Notes under the pieces: generated by a model
Database searches by the model: none
What the model was told of the DNA's origin: nothing
The model's input: only the letters and a program-made list of their open reading frames with translations
Part shown: positions 1 to 13,000 of the stretch, piece after piece
How the letters are laid out: each line of letters begins with the position of its first letter
Position numbering within the stretch: the first letter of the stretch is position 1
Made by a program: the position numbers and the translations under genes
Assembly: GCA_914767715.1 (NCBI GenBank)
Contig: OU612069.1
Coordinates: forward strand, 22,999,387 to 23,063,386
DNA length: 64,000 nucleotides
Origin: Membranipora membranacea
Lineage: Eukaryota; Bryozoa; Gymnolaemata; Cheilostomatida; Membraniporidae
Direction: 5' to 3'

Positions 1-299
1 TGATAGCGCAAATGATCACATCAATAACTATCATGCGATGGGTTCTGGGTTCAATTCTAGCTCTCTGGATTCTCCCTACCAGAGTTCAAATTTGACACTG
101 TAATCATATGGATTATACATGATATCTTTTACCCGATAGAAAGTATAGCACATATTTCAATTGCTTGAATGGAAGGACAAAAGCACACTTAACTACTCAC
201 ATCTGCTCCTAACTGCCTATTTTGAGACCATTTTTGTGGCTGCTCAAAGCACTCTAGATTCAGTAAAAGGTGAAATGATTATGGATGTGTGATGGAAAA

Positions 300-1368
300 A
301 TTTTGAATTCAACATTACTACCTATTCGGAAAGGTGTCCCTCAACATTATTTTCTATATTCATCAATGATCTTTTAAATTTACATCTTTTCTCTACTGAC
401 AATGCTTACGCTGATGATACTACTTTTATCGCCAAAGGCCACAACATTTTTCAGCTAGAGAGATCTTGCAATATTGATCTCAGTGAGATAAACCAATTGT
501 GTAAGTCAAACAAAATGGTGATCAACACAAAAATATCACACTATCTTCTTTGTCATGCATCACCCAACACAAAAATTTCATTATCAATTTCTGGATCTGA
601 GCTTGAGAGATAATCCAAAACTAAACTCCTTGGCTATATGATACACGACACACTCTCATGGACTGATCATGTTGAATATATTTCAAAAAAGCTAAAGGCT
701 AATCTTGCACTTTTTCAGCAATGCAGATTTTGCATTGGAAGGAAAGCGGCGATGACCTTTTACCACCATTTCATTTTCTGTTATCTAATCTATGGTATTC
801 ATATTTACTATAACGTAGCCCCTGCTCACATAACAAATCCAATATTTTTACTACAGAAGCGGGCTTTTAGGCTTATCGCCTTTGTTCATTTCATTCCAAA
901 GCATCTGATATCAACACAGGAGCTTTCAAGATCATTAAATCTTCTCCCCTTACTGCAGCTTACCAGTTATTTCTCTGCCATTTATGGCTATAAAATACTT
1001 AATATGTTGGCGCCATGTTATATATGTGAGCAGTTTTCATTTAATATACATCGTTTTCAGATGAGAGACACGCATTATCTTAAACCTCCATCGAACAATT
1101 TTCTTTGCAATCTTTCTATAATTTTCAATAGCCTTCCGCAACATATCAGGTCTGCAAACAACTTTATTTAAAAAGCTATTCCGACGATATGCATTTATGT
1201 ATTACATGTCTAAGACATAACCATTTTCATTGTCAGTCTTTATCTTCCATATTTCTTCGTCATTCATTTATTCCATATTTAATTATTTTTGTTTTATCTT
1301 GACACAATAGGAAGAACATCATTTTAATGATGAAGATTGCTTGTCAATAAACGTTTAAAAAAAAAGTT
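300..1368 (+). mobile_element. Non-LTR retrotransposon (LINE), 5'-truncated 3' part
   Basis: The region encodes the second half of a reverse transcriptase and the C-terminal part of a LINE polyprotein. Read in one frame, a GVP stretch near 335-345 is followed directly by FSIFINDLL and then AYADDTTF at about 408-428. The catalytic YADD motif is therefore present, but about eight residues normally found between GVPQG and LF are deleted. An in-frame stop follows near 612, and an open stretch from 638 to 1171 holds the post-RT region (LLQKRAFRLI, IFNSLPQHIRS). A 3' UTR follows with AATAAA near 1349 and an A-rich tail near 1360. The family resembles CR1/Jockey-like elements. It is a dead copy; the 5' limit is approximate. 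Confidence 0.8.
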
Positions 1369-1385
1369 ATAAAAATTAATAGGAT

Positions 1386-2808
1386 TTAATGAGTAAACTT
1401 GGTTGCTGAGCGTATCTGAATTGGTAAGGAGTTAAAAGTTGTAGTAATTTTTTGTCGTAATTGATCGCTGTGATAATGTAATAGATGTTTGTCTCTAAAA
1501 AAGGTTGTAGAGCTGGCTGGAATAAATCCTTCCAAAAGGAAGTCGGTTGCCATCAAATGCAAAATTTGAAAACCAAAAATACAGGTGAAATGACCAGCAA
1601 GGAGAGGAAAAGGAATCAGACCAAGAGATGTATTTAAATCTCTTGTATGTATTAGACGATACGGTATATGGTTGACATTTGCTATTAGGCAGAAAGCCCT
1701 CTTTTGGAGCAAGTATATTCTTTTAAGAATATATTGTGGTGATATATATTGTGGTTATATATATTGTGGTGACATCTGCATATAGGTTGCCATTGTGCGG
1801 ATGCCATATAACATATGACAAAAGACATACTGGAAATAAAAGTTAAGAGATGATTAACTATCTAGGAATGCCCTGCATTTCTGTAATAATGCCAAACTTT
1901 TGTTTATTTTGGTGCAACTCTGGTCTACATGATCATCCCATGTCAATGAGTCATTCAAAATAAAACCAAGGAGTTTGGTATTGACATTTCGATTAAGTTT
2001 TTTATGGTTAGTTTCTAGATCTAAATCTAGACATGTGCTCTATGAGAGGGTTGTATAAGCATATAGTGAGATTTTTTTATATTTTACAAAATCCTATTAT
2101 TCCTACACCAACTTTCTATCAAGTGAAGATCAGTATCACATAAATCATTAAGTATCAAAGTTGTCAGATTTTGACACGAAAACTGTTCATCAGCGTAGGC
2201 AAATGCCTTGGAATGTAATGTGTAGGACAAAGATCATTGACGTATATGAGGAATAAACTTGGTGCCAGAATTGAGCCTTGGGGGACATCAATGTCTAGTC
2301 GAAGAACCTCTTGCACCTTGTTGTATAGCTACAAATTGTGTCCTATCTGTTAGGAAAGATTTTATGAGAGAGTGCAGTTTGCCCGTTAGACCATACATTG
2401 TCAATTTTCTCAGAAGAATTTGATGGTCAACGCAGTCAAAAGCTTTTTTGAAATCCAAAAACATCATAGCAACAAAATTACCATCTGATCTTGCAGACAA
2501 ACAGTCAGAAATGAGTTTGGGTAGAGAATTTGTGTAATTTGTGAAGAAGTTTGTTGTGGTGAGATATTTTTGAATTTGAGAATTCACATGTTTCTCAAAA
2601 ATCTTAGATAGCACAGGAAGTATTGATATATATTCTTTACATTTCCATTGAATGGTGGCATTCAATGCATTTATAGTATGTTCAGGAACGTTGTTGATAA
2701 GTTTAGAGTAGTGGTCAAGGAAAATATCTTTGTCCTTAATTCCATTGACAAGTATGGTAGATGTTGTATTATAAAAGTTTGCAGTGTATAGAGATTTTTT
2801 CCTTTCTT
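1386..2808 (-). mobile_element. LINE reverse transcriptase remnant, opposite strand
   Basis: On the minus strand, 2808 to 2288 encodes the start of a reverse transcriptase: ISILPVLSKIFEKHV, then the palm motif MFLDFKKAFDCVDHQ, then QGSILAPSLF and a YVNDL motif just downstream. A shifted frame carries AYADE in place of the YADD box near 2190. After several stops, 1712-1386 encodes the same C-terminal region as the plus-strand LINE at 638-1171 (LQKRAF.LIA, FNSLPIQIRSA). Frameshifts and stops show it is inactive. Together with the first copy it forms a tail-to-tail pair of related elements. Confidence 0.78.
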
Positions 2809-3141
2809 TTAGGTTTTAACTGTGACCACTACAGCGCCTACAGTTGTTTTAGTTTGGTCACAGTTGGTCTGTAAGGAGGTGTAAAGTCCTTGATCTTTTA
2901 ACGAAGACTGAAATTTTGCTTTGACAACTGCGTATGTTGCAGAATTGGACATGATTACAATTTGGATGTTGTCAACCGTACCTTTGATTTCGATGCAGTT
3001 ATCTTGAGTTGTCGAATCCAGCGTTTTTTGAAGTGCTCTGAGTTTGTTTAAATAATATGGCATTTCTTTTTTGTTTTCTTGCTGATCGTCATCTTGGTCA
3101 TCTCGCTTCCGCTTTTTAGAACTTAAAGACCTTTCTTCCAT
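2809..3141 (-). CDS. Hypothetical 110-aa ORF with basic/acidic N-terminus
   Basis: An uninterrupted ORF begins MEERSLSSKKRKRD and runs into a D/Q-rich stretch (about residues 8-27) that could act as a nuclear localisation signal. The rest is a soluble-looking segment with no motif I recognise. It ends immediately upstream of the minus-strand LINE remnant, so it could be a piece of that element's first ORF, a small host gene interrupted by it, or chance. No signal peptide or membrane segment is visible. I assign no function. Confidence 0.3.
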   Translation of the reverse strand: MEERSLSSKKRKRDDQDDDQQENKKEMPYYLNKLRALQKTLDSTTQDNCIEIKGTVDNIQIVIMSNSATYAVVKAKFQSSLKDQGLYTSLQTNCDQTKTTVGAVVVTVKT

Positions 3142-3711
3142 GTGATATCCAGTAATTATTTACAATTTTTAATCAAGAGAGAGAGAGAGGATTTTTCACA
3201 AGCAGCTTGTTAGCATGATGTCATGCGCAACAACTATTTTCTTTATCTTAAGAGCGTTAAGGGTAAAATTGATACATACACCTTGCTCATCTTCAGAAAC
3301 AATCTTGTTTCTGAATTATCAATTCTTTCTCCTCAAATCGAATCAATAGTTTACAACAACGCAATCAAAGTTTTCTTTAGGGTTAAGGCTGAAGTCACAA
3401 CACATCATTTAGAGTTCTGTATTGCTATTTTCAATGCAGTGACAGTTGGTTAATTATTGATATTTCAGCGAAAAGCAATCGTATTAAAAATAAAAAGTAC
3501 AAAATAAAAAATAAAAAAGGCAACCTAGCTATTAATCAGTGTTATATCATTATGTTGTTCTACCAGTACATTAGGCCTCAACTTGTTGTTTAGCTTAGTT
3601 ATACGAAAACGTGATAATAAACAGACTATGCCAATAAACTACTTAAGCTTATCTTCTGACTATCTCCTTGTTAGATCTACTATTCAACTTAACATTATCT
3701 TCCTCGGTAAA

Positions 3712-4440
3712 CTAGTTTTGAGCACACTTTAGAAACAGTGAGTTCCAACTCATCCAACAGCCATATGTAATGAGAATGAGAAAGTAGTCATTGGCATAAC
3801 CAGGAAGGTTGGCCAAATTGTATATCATGAAAGAAAGATCGCAGACTGGATCACCTTTTACTAAGTCTAATAAAATATTAATAGGAGTGAATAATGGCAA
3901 GAATCCGTGCTCTAAAGTAAGCTAGGCGTTGAGATGGAAAAAGATGAACAACAAAATTCTTAAAATGGATCGACGCAATCGGCAGAGCATAACATAAGAT
4001 GATGATAAAACAGACAATGATTCGTGAATTATGCTTGGATTTAAATTTTCGATACTTGATTGGAGCAAATATTGAAAATCAGCAATCAAGACACATTGCA
4101 GTGTGAATGAAGGCCGTAGCTCCTAATGCTGCTTGGGTGATCACTCTGAGAAGGAGACATTGGAATTTATACAAGGATGCATGTCCATTGATGGCGATTC
4201 CAAAAGATATACAGTTCACAAAGAAGATAGATAAATCAGGTCTGACTAGAGCCAACATGTAGAGCTGACGAAGGGAAAGTCTCCTCATTCGACAGAATGT
4301 GAGAATAACTAGGATGTTACCAGTGAGAATCTGGATACTAACAGCAGCATTTACTGTAGCCAGCTCTTGAGGCAGCAAAACCAAATAATTTATCGGCATC
4401 GTTAACTCATACACATGACACTGTGTCTACCAGACATTAA
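3712..4440 (-). pseudogene. Class A (rhodopsin-like) GPCR pseudogene 1
   Basis: From about 4414 down to 4079 the frame encodes TM1 (IQILTGNILVILTF), TM2 (LYMLALVRPDLSIF) and TM3 ending AMCLDC. The next codon is TGA (4079-4081), at the place where the paralogue at 24-25 kb has the Trp of KRW. The same frame continues past the stop with APIKYRKF (paralogue: PLKYRAF) and a TM4-like segment RIIVCFIIILCYALP. It ends near 3850, and a shifted frame (3900-3712) carries a possible TM7 segment (FLILITYGCWMSW). TM5 and TM6 appear to be lost. This is a receptor relic with a nonsense codon, a frameshift and an internal deletion. Confidence 0.7.
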
Positions 4441-6545
4441 GCCAATAGGAAAATATTATATGCCACAGGGTTCATTGGCATATTTTTAATTCAACAAAAT
4501 TGACCATTATTTTCTGTCAGCTAATTATTTATTGAAATTGCTTTTTAATCATGTGTAAATATTTGCATTTGCTGAAGAAGTGAAGGGGAATTATAAACTG
4601 TCACTAGTCACTACCACTAAGGCGCAGTATGCTGTTGCCTTGCAATGAACTCTGTTTAATCTATGCAGATGTCATTGGACTGAAATAAGAATCAATAAAC
4701 TTTACCACAAGATTAACATACAAACTACGGCTGCAAGTCCAGAATATTTGTTATCTTATTCAAGCAAGAATTGAGACTTCCGTTTCAGAAAAATAAAACA
4801 CAATTTCCTGTGATAAATTTCACAACTTCAACCTCTTTTAGGCATGAATCTACAGGCAATCTGCATTCCTTTGTAACTGACATCGCAACCAAAAGATTTA
4901 AGTGTGCGGTGTTGAATTGAAAGTTGAAGTGAACTGTGAAGTTTGTGGTTTAAATAGATAATGGAAGCTATATTTATCGCAGCCAAGAACCAAAAAACGG
5001 GTTATCAACACTCAAAAATATGTCTTTTAGTGTCACAATTCCTTCAACCGATCAATCATATCTTCCTTTAATGAATTGACAGGCCATACATATAATTTCT
5101 ATTGATTGTAATAAAATATTGATATCACCGACAAAAGGCAAAAAACTGTGCTCTAAAATATTGATTAGTTAGTAATTAGGAAACATATTGCAGAATTGGC
5201 TGCCAACATTTTATAAACCAAAAACAAGATTCACCATGCCGGTGCTTCTTCGTCTACACTGATGCTGGCAGCCAGCAAATAAACTACTATTTTCACAGAT
5301 TCACAAATTTGGGAACGGTTGGTATGATTCAACTTTATCACTTTCAACATGATGTGTACGTTAGTGCCTCCTCCAATCACTATGTAAATAAGGACATTGA
5401 TACACACAATAAAATATTGACAGTAAGAATACAGGTAAGAACGCATGGCTCAATATGAATAACCACTAGCTTAGGCAAATTTCACTTTACTATGACCACA
5501 GTGTAAGGGTACCTTTTGTTTGAGGAGGTCGATACAACAATATAACCAGATGTCATCAGGTCCAAACAATTGGTTAAAAATGATGTTCTTTTTTGCTTAT
5601 TGATTCATTTATCTTAGTCTCAGTACCAGACAGATCTATCTGGATTAGCTGCCTGTACCCAAAGTAGAAGCTGAGCAATTTAATTTTTGAATAGAGTCTG
5701 ATCAGTTGAATTATTTTGGTCAAGACAGGCTACTGTTTGGACAGACTACTTTGTAACTTTTTATCGAGCACCATTATTGTTGAGATAGACCAAGCTTGTC
5801 TCTCAATGTTGGTCAAATGGCAAATCAGGTGGTAACCGCGACCATGTCAAGAATTGATAACATTAACATGGCTACTAGAGTGGAAGTTGTCTATCTGTGG
5901 TTGAATCAGAATAAATGCTTTTTCTCGACCTTCTTCGTAGCCGACATCAGTGATTTATCAGAGAACTGTTAACTATGACACCTATGTGCTGTAGTATATG
6001 TGTCTTTGTTTGGAGAACTTACACTCTCATTTTGCTAAGGGATTGTATTGTGGTTAACCACATACCGATAAGGTTTTATTTTTGGGAACTTGACAGCTAT
6101 AACCCAACTTACAATCATTTGAATACAATACAAAGATTTTCTAAAGCTGCCTCGCCCTTTGCTTGGCTATAAATTTTATGACACGCTTTTTCATAAGGGT
6201 AATTTTGCTAGTATCATATTTCAATGCCTTTTACCAATCCCACAGAAAGAGTTGTATGACCAAGGTATGACCATGAATCGAGAGGAGAAAACTATGGTTA
6301 GTGTGCCCTCGATCTATTTGAGCCCTAGAATAGCTTGATATCTGTTTTCCAGATGGAGGTTACAGACTTGCAGTCGCAGCTTGTTGTCAAGACGGAATTC
6401 TAGGTTTTGGCGTAGGACTTAAAATACTGAAGGGATTTCATGTTTAACCGGGATTTTTTGAACTATTACATTCATCATCACCGCATGTCAATCATATTTT
6501 GACATCGATACACCGGTTACATAGTGCAGTTTGTAATGTCAACAT
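4441..6545. other. Intergenic, no supported gene
   Basis: No exon chain, RNA gene or clear repeat was found. A hydrophobic minus-strand ORF at 5231-5446 faintly recalls GPCR TM5/TM6, but it lacks diagnostic motifs. Confidence 0.5.
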
Positions 6546-6870
6546 TGAGTGTCATCTTTCGTTCATTATCCATTTGCGCAGCCAATGATAGGTCAGTGAA
6601 CTCTAGACTGAGTTCTTAAGTTCAATATATAGACTGAGGTCATATTACAGAGCATGGCATCAATGGATATCACATCACATCACATGCCAATCACATCATA
6701 AAAATTGCTACAAGCAGTTACATTTTTGCAGTTTTTTAACAAACATCTGGTGTCATATTTCTTTCATTATCTATTTGTACTGCCGGCTACTAATAGATCA
6801 ACGGACCCTAGGCTAGAGTCCTCAATTTTAATACATAGACTGAGATCATATAACACAGCACAGTGTCAAT
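6546..6870. repeat. Imperfect tandem duplication upstream of the SLC5 gene
   Basis: Two diverged copies, about 6546-6662 and 6751-6870 (offset about 205), share the order 'GTGTCATCTTTC.TTCATTATC.ATTTG', 'GATAG.TCA', 'CTAGACTGAGT' and 'ATAGACTGAG.TCATAT'. A near-perfect palindrome follows at about 6898-6932 (CCAGAGACTA...TAGTCTCTGG), and a related palindrome lies at about 9106-9137. The block sits directly upstream of the start codon at 7007, so it may overlap the promoter. Confidence 0.5.
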
Positions 6871-7006
6871 GAATGTGAGGTACCGTAATCTGTAGTATAA
6901 CCAGAGACTATAGATATAGTCTCTGGTATAACAAACTAAATTTTCTGATGTGCTTAGTGCACTCATATTCGACCACAGCAATCTTGTTATCACCCGAGCA
7001 GCCAAC

Positions 7007-10006
7007 ATGGACAGTACTATTACTGCGGCAGACACAAGCTACTTTCAATGGCCAGACTATTTAGTTTTATTTATAATTTTGGCCATTTCGGCAGCCATCG
7101 GGATCTTTTACGCATGTACGGGAGGCAAGCAGAGATCCACAAAGGAGTATCTTTTAGCAGATGGTAACATGCATTGGTTTCCCGTTGCATGCAGCCTCCT
7201 AGCGAGGTAAGTTACTACTACACTATAACAATTAAATCAACTCGGTGACGTTTCCGTTCTATATTTATATATATTATATATATATAAATGAAAATATATA
7301 AAAATAAATGGTGAGTTCTTTTAAAGTATTTGAATCAAGGAGGACGGTTCTTTCTGTACTAGGGAGATGATGGTATGTTAGAGAGGAAGGTATTAGACCG
7401 AGGATATTCTAGTGTTGAGTTATTTGATACAGAAAATAGTGGAGTACGGTAAAACTACAGTCATGCTACTGCTCACGATTGTTTATTGTAGTTACATATC
7501 AACTAATTCACTGATCGGAGTACCGGCGGAGGTGTATGTGTATGGCACTGGGTTGTTCTATGGTGGAATCGGTTTTGGTGTAGGAGTTTTACTCAGCGAG
7601 ATGCTTTTCTTACCCGTTTATGAGCGACTTGGGATCATCAGTATATATCAGGTAGGTGTGTTATTGTGGGTTAATCCCACTGACAGAGGTTGCTCCCAGG
7701 ATCAGTTGAGGCTTTTATGTTATTTATGTGACGTCGTGTAAACTGCTCTGCTCTCTGAGGTTGCAACCGCTGATCAAACCTCTGAGGATTAGCTGAGGCT
7801 GCTGTCAACATATATTTTAACAATGGTGACGTTCTGCAATGCTCTGAGGTTACAAACCGTGAGTTTGTTTTGACCAAGTTTGGCTTTACTGCATGCACTA
7901 ATGGTAATGAGTTCAATCTTCCAAGTGTAACCTTTGCAAAAAATCCCTGGATTCGGAAATGGTGTTGGTATGCTGTTCTGATGCTGTCATCAAGACGTCG
8001 GAAGATTTTGATTGGGTATTTGAGTACTTAAACTTTGACATGATTTGTGGTTTTAAGTTCATTTGTCTGGTATTCAGCTTGAATATTTTGGTCTTCCACA
8101 CCTTTATCAATTAGAATTTGAATGCACCATAAATAAAACCAGTATGGTTGACAGCCATTAGAGCATCTTGGTAAACACAGAGATAATTTAATTAAAACTG
8201 TCAGATGACATAATAAAGACGTTGTAATTGATTGTTGTTGTTACAAATCCACTAAGTGTTTGGACAGTTGACTTTAATCTCTTCAGGACTGGAAAGTTTC
8301 ACAGCCTATTCCACCTTGAGAATGTCCAGGCCAAGGATTTCAAAAGATGTTCCGCCTCAAACCTAGGTACTTATTTATATACAAACTATCCAATTTCTCC
8401 CTTCCGAGATAACCCTCCGTTTCTCTGTTGTCTGTTTCAGTATGTCGAGCTGAGATTTGGAAGACCTCTTAAGCTTGTAGTGGCAGTCACATCTCTCATA
8501 TCAATGGTGGGTAATTTGCTGGTTTGCTACATAACCATTTTCAGTGCTGCACTGAGATTCCTATTGACAAACATTTAAGAGTTCTCAACCTAGACTTTTG
8601 GTCAAAAAGCATGCTTAATTTTATTGGGCTAAAACTTCCATAAAAAAATGTCAAGGTATAAAATTGAACACTGGTCATTCCTGGGGGAGAACAAAGACTT
8701 TCTAGGACTTCTTGAGCAATGAATGAATTAAAATTGGTCAGGCAGCAAAATGGAACTATAAATGTCCTCAGGATCTCATGCATGCCCAATGAGGCTATGT
8801 AATGTAATAGTGGTTGAGACATTGACCATTTCAATGGGTCCACTGTTACTATCATTTTATCTCAAACAAGCTATGATGTGTATCCTTGTAAATAGATTGT
8901 CCCCAACCCAACAACCCAACGACCCAACAATGATTAGACAACCTAACCATGGTAGAAGACTTAAATCTAGCGGTGTCACTATTTTATGGATAATATGTTG
9001 ATGATCATATGACTTTCATTGCCTTACCACTCCCGCGAGACTAGCAATAATACCAACAATATGACGGAGAGAGATATCGCTGACTTTCCTATACTTCTTG
9101 ACCCAACCAGAGACTACATATATCTGTAGTCTCTGTGCTACTTTTCTCAATGACCTTGCTGTCGTGTGAAGTGATTTATGCTGTATGCCGGTGATCTTGA
9201 GTTTAAACAAACTTGCAATTACAGAGGGAACGTTTCAGATATGTAAGGTGCAGATATATGTCCTTCCAGAGTCTATCCATGTTGTCCCCAAGTTTTGGGA
9301 AGGAAATTATCTGTTCATGAATTAACACCTAATTTTAGCCGTGCTGTGTTTGTCTTTTGTAGTTGTTTTACGCAGCGCTTGTTATTTATGGACCAGCCTT
9401 GTCGATTGCAGCAGGTACGAATGATCATAGGAGTTTGCTACTTGATTTCAGGAGGGGACAACTCGACCTCTAGCTAGCTTGTTCGAAAGATTTGACAAGC
9501 TTTGTCCCCCCCCCCCAACAATAAATGAATGTTTTCTGAAAAGAAAGTATGATTCCTGAGCCATATATTAGATAATCAAGATGGTCATCAGTGCTGAGCC
9601 TACCTCGAAAGAAATTTGAAACAATAACTATAACTTAAATCAAGTGTTGAGAGGTCATATGCATTATATTGACTAACAACTTGAAGAACAGGACCTTTCG
9701 TGACTGCCTATTCGGTATTCGAATTACAAAGGCTTCAATACTCTAGGGTCATTCTTAGTATCTATACTTATGCTCATGATTGATATGTTATGCTTGCTGT
9801 TTTAGTGACTGGAGTGAACATTTGGATTTCTATATTCTCCATAGCTCTGATTTCTATGCTTTATACCACAGTGGTGAGTGGTCTTAGGCTTCATATATGC
9901 TCAGTACTTTGACGGAATTAACTTGAGATTTCATCTGATCACTTATTACATCAAGGCAGTTATCAACTTGATTAAAGATAGTTGCTGATCATATTGTTTG
10001 CTTTAC

Positions 10007-10037
<31 letters not shown>

Positions 10038-13000
10038 TTTATGTTTAATGTTCATAAAATGAATTAATGACCCTGATCAATTTATCTGGACTAATGAGAC
10101 CGTGAAGATAAGAATTAAAAGAATAAGGCGGGTCGGAATTTTGCAAACTAGCGTGATTTGTTGCAGATCTGTCACAGAAAAAGGTCCTATTAGATATTTA
10201 TTGCAAGAGCCTCCCTTGTAGTGGGCAATAATGGCTTCTAGTAGCATATGAAACACTTCACATGCCAAGATAAGAAACTGAAGGGTGGCCAAATATGTGA
10301 GACATTTATATGGAGGACCACAAATGGGATTTGCATGTGTTTGCTGATTGATAGGGTATGAATTATTGTAGCTCATCCCTGGGCCTTGGACAATTTGGCA
10401 TTCCGTTTAAAATTTCATCCTTTAATAACCTGTAAAATACAACATGTCTATGTCCTGTTAGCCTCATTAGAACTCTCTCACTTGTGTCTCCAATGAAAGA
10501 ATGCATGTTATGATAATTTTCTGGGTCTCACATTATGACCAACAAAATCAGTAGCAAATAAGCTATATGATATATCTGATAATCTTGGATAAAAACAACC
10601 CTGGCAGATTTTTGCAAATGATAGCATTTCCAGCTTTGTCCCTCAAAAAGATCTAAAACTTATTTGTTTTTTGGCAAAAAATTCGTGTCATATCTGGGAC
10701 CATTTCATGTGAAAGGTACATCCCAATCAACGCGAATCATGAGAATTGTTTGTTAATCATAAACAGTAGAAGCGTGATGCATTGATTCAATTTTCCTGCA
10801 TATAGAGTTGTTTCCCTGTGTGCTGCCGGCAACTCGCTGCGCTAGGTTAGAGGCAGCCAGCAGGCAAGTTAAATTTAAATTGATATACATTATTATAGGG
10901 GGGTCTGAAGGCAGTGTTGTGGACTGATGCGTTCCAGTTGAGCTTGATGCTGATAGGTATATTCATTGTTGTGATCTATGGAGTGAATGTTCAGGAGAAT
11001 ACTATCTCAGGAGTCTTGCAGGCTGCCAAACTCAGCGGAAGGCTCGATGCCTTTGAGTAAGTAACCTTGAAAGTAGTACTGTAAGTCTCTGCCACCTTCA
11101 TGTATCTCAGTTTGTTATATTAAGGGGTAGATAAGTGTCGACATTCTTATGATGATGAGATGATTTCTAACAACCTTTTGTACTACACTATACACTGTCA
11201 GGTCCAGAGCCACAAATCTGTGTAACTACTTGTGAAGTTGTTGACACCTGTTATACTGATCAGCAACACTCAATCCAGTAAGTGACAAACATGAGTGAAT
11301 AAGGTTTAATTTGAAAAGGAACCGCTTTCCTGGCCTATCAGCAATATATGGTACAGTTTTTCATTTGTGTGTTCACCCAAACATTATTGCTACGAAATGT
11401 GACCAGAAATACAGCACGAAATAATTGATTTAATTTCAGATCTCGTGTATTTGACTTAGACCCTCGTGTGCGTAACTCATTCTGGGGAGCTTTTTTGAAT
11501 GGAGTTGTCTTGGACCTTGGGATGTATGGATGTAACCAAGCGTCTGTACAACGATATCTCTCATTACGCTCAAGGAAACATAAGAAAATGTAAGTCAGAT
11601 CTCTTATAGGGTATTTAATATGCTATCCTAACTTGAGTTGTCCTGCTCGTAATTAAATGTTCCTTGCAGGATCAAAATGGGGGTTGAATGTTTTGGGAAA
11701 AATCGCGTAGTAAAATTGTTTGGAAAGTAAAATTATTACAAATAAATTTATATTTTGTCTAGCAGTTCGATTCGAATTTAACACCACATTGATGCCACAG
11801 TTAAATATTCTTATAGTCTTTTAAAAGAAATCTGATGACAAAAATAAAATGCTTTTTTATTTTCCTTTCTCTTACAGTGCCTACGTTTTCACAAGTGTCG
11901 GAGTTGTATTGCTAAACACCATCAGCGTTCTTATAGGATTGTCAGTGTTTGGTTACTTTAAGTTTTGTGATCCTCTGAGCACCAAAGAGATATTTTCTAA
12001 AGATCAGGTAGGTGGATAACTTTGTTATCTTTATAGGTCTACGCATCGATATGGACAACTGTTTGTAGTTCCCAAACTCTGCCAGGCTCTGTTGATAACT
12101 GGGTGGTGGATGGTTATTTCTAAGCTGGTCAAGACAGGCTGGTGAGTGGACAAAAACCATTTTGATCTTGCCACTGTGCCCAAAGAAGGAATTATTAGCA
12201 ACACCATATCCTTAGGTTCGAGAAAAGGTTTAAAGAGTCATGAGTGAAAGCTTGAAGATTGGGTCAGTGAAGTAGGTTCTTTTTTGGACAGTGTTATGCC
12301 GCCGACCTTTATTATCATCATGGATATTTTTCAAGAGGTGTTCAAATAAAAGTAGCAATTGATCGCTGATTAGACAGTACAATATTTGTATGATTACACA
12401 TTGATGTGTTACAGCTCTACCCCTTGTATGTTATGAGACTGTTCGGACATCTACCAGGTCTTCCTGGTCTGCTTCTTTCAGCTTTATTCAGCGCTGCCCT
12501 CAGGTAGGTTAATTGTACCATCAACCATCGCAGACCTTATCTGCGAATGGTTACGTCTCATATTTGATACTAACTTGTCTACTTATTCCACCATTACAGA
12601 AAATGATGCAGGTCTGAATGGGCACTAAAAACCATCGCCGGCGACGGGTGTTGTAATACATGTGGCAGGTGCTGTCTTAGACATGTCTTATGGCATTTTT
12701 CTTAAATACAATATATCATTGTTTTACCCATATGTTGTTCTTGACTGTTGTAAGACAGGACACATCCAGCACATGCCACATGTCTTAGAGCACCCTAGTG
12801 TTGGATAGGGCTATGTAAGTCAAATGTGTCCAAGCTTGCAACATGGGCTACACAAATTTACCCTCAAATAAACCCAAAACTGGCTTCTGCCAATACTAAA
12901 ATGTTCTGTAATTTCAATATCCGATCTCCTTCTGAATATAACCCAAGAAAACAAGTTCAAATTCCCGAATTGATGTGTGCATGTATACTTTTTGTTCACA

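Noticed and set aside
1-80. tRNA gene or SINE (GGGTTCAATTCTAG resembles a B box)
   Set aside because: No cloverleaf, no A box at the right distance, and no second copy recognised.
5231-5446. Minus-strand hydrophobic ORF resembling GPCR TM5-TM6 (CQYFIVCINVLIYIVI)
   Set aside because: It lacks Pro in TM5 and the CWxP motif, and lies upstream of the receptor relic in the wrong order. It could be a third relic, but evidence is too thin.
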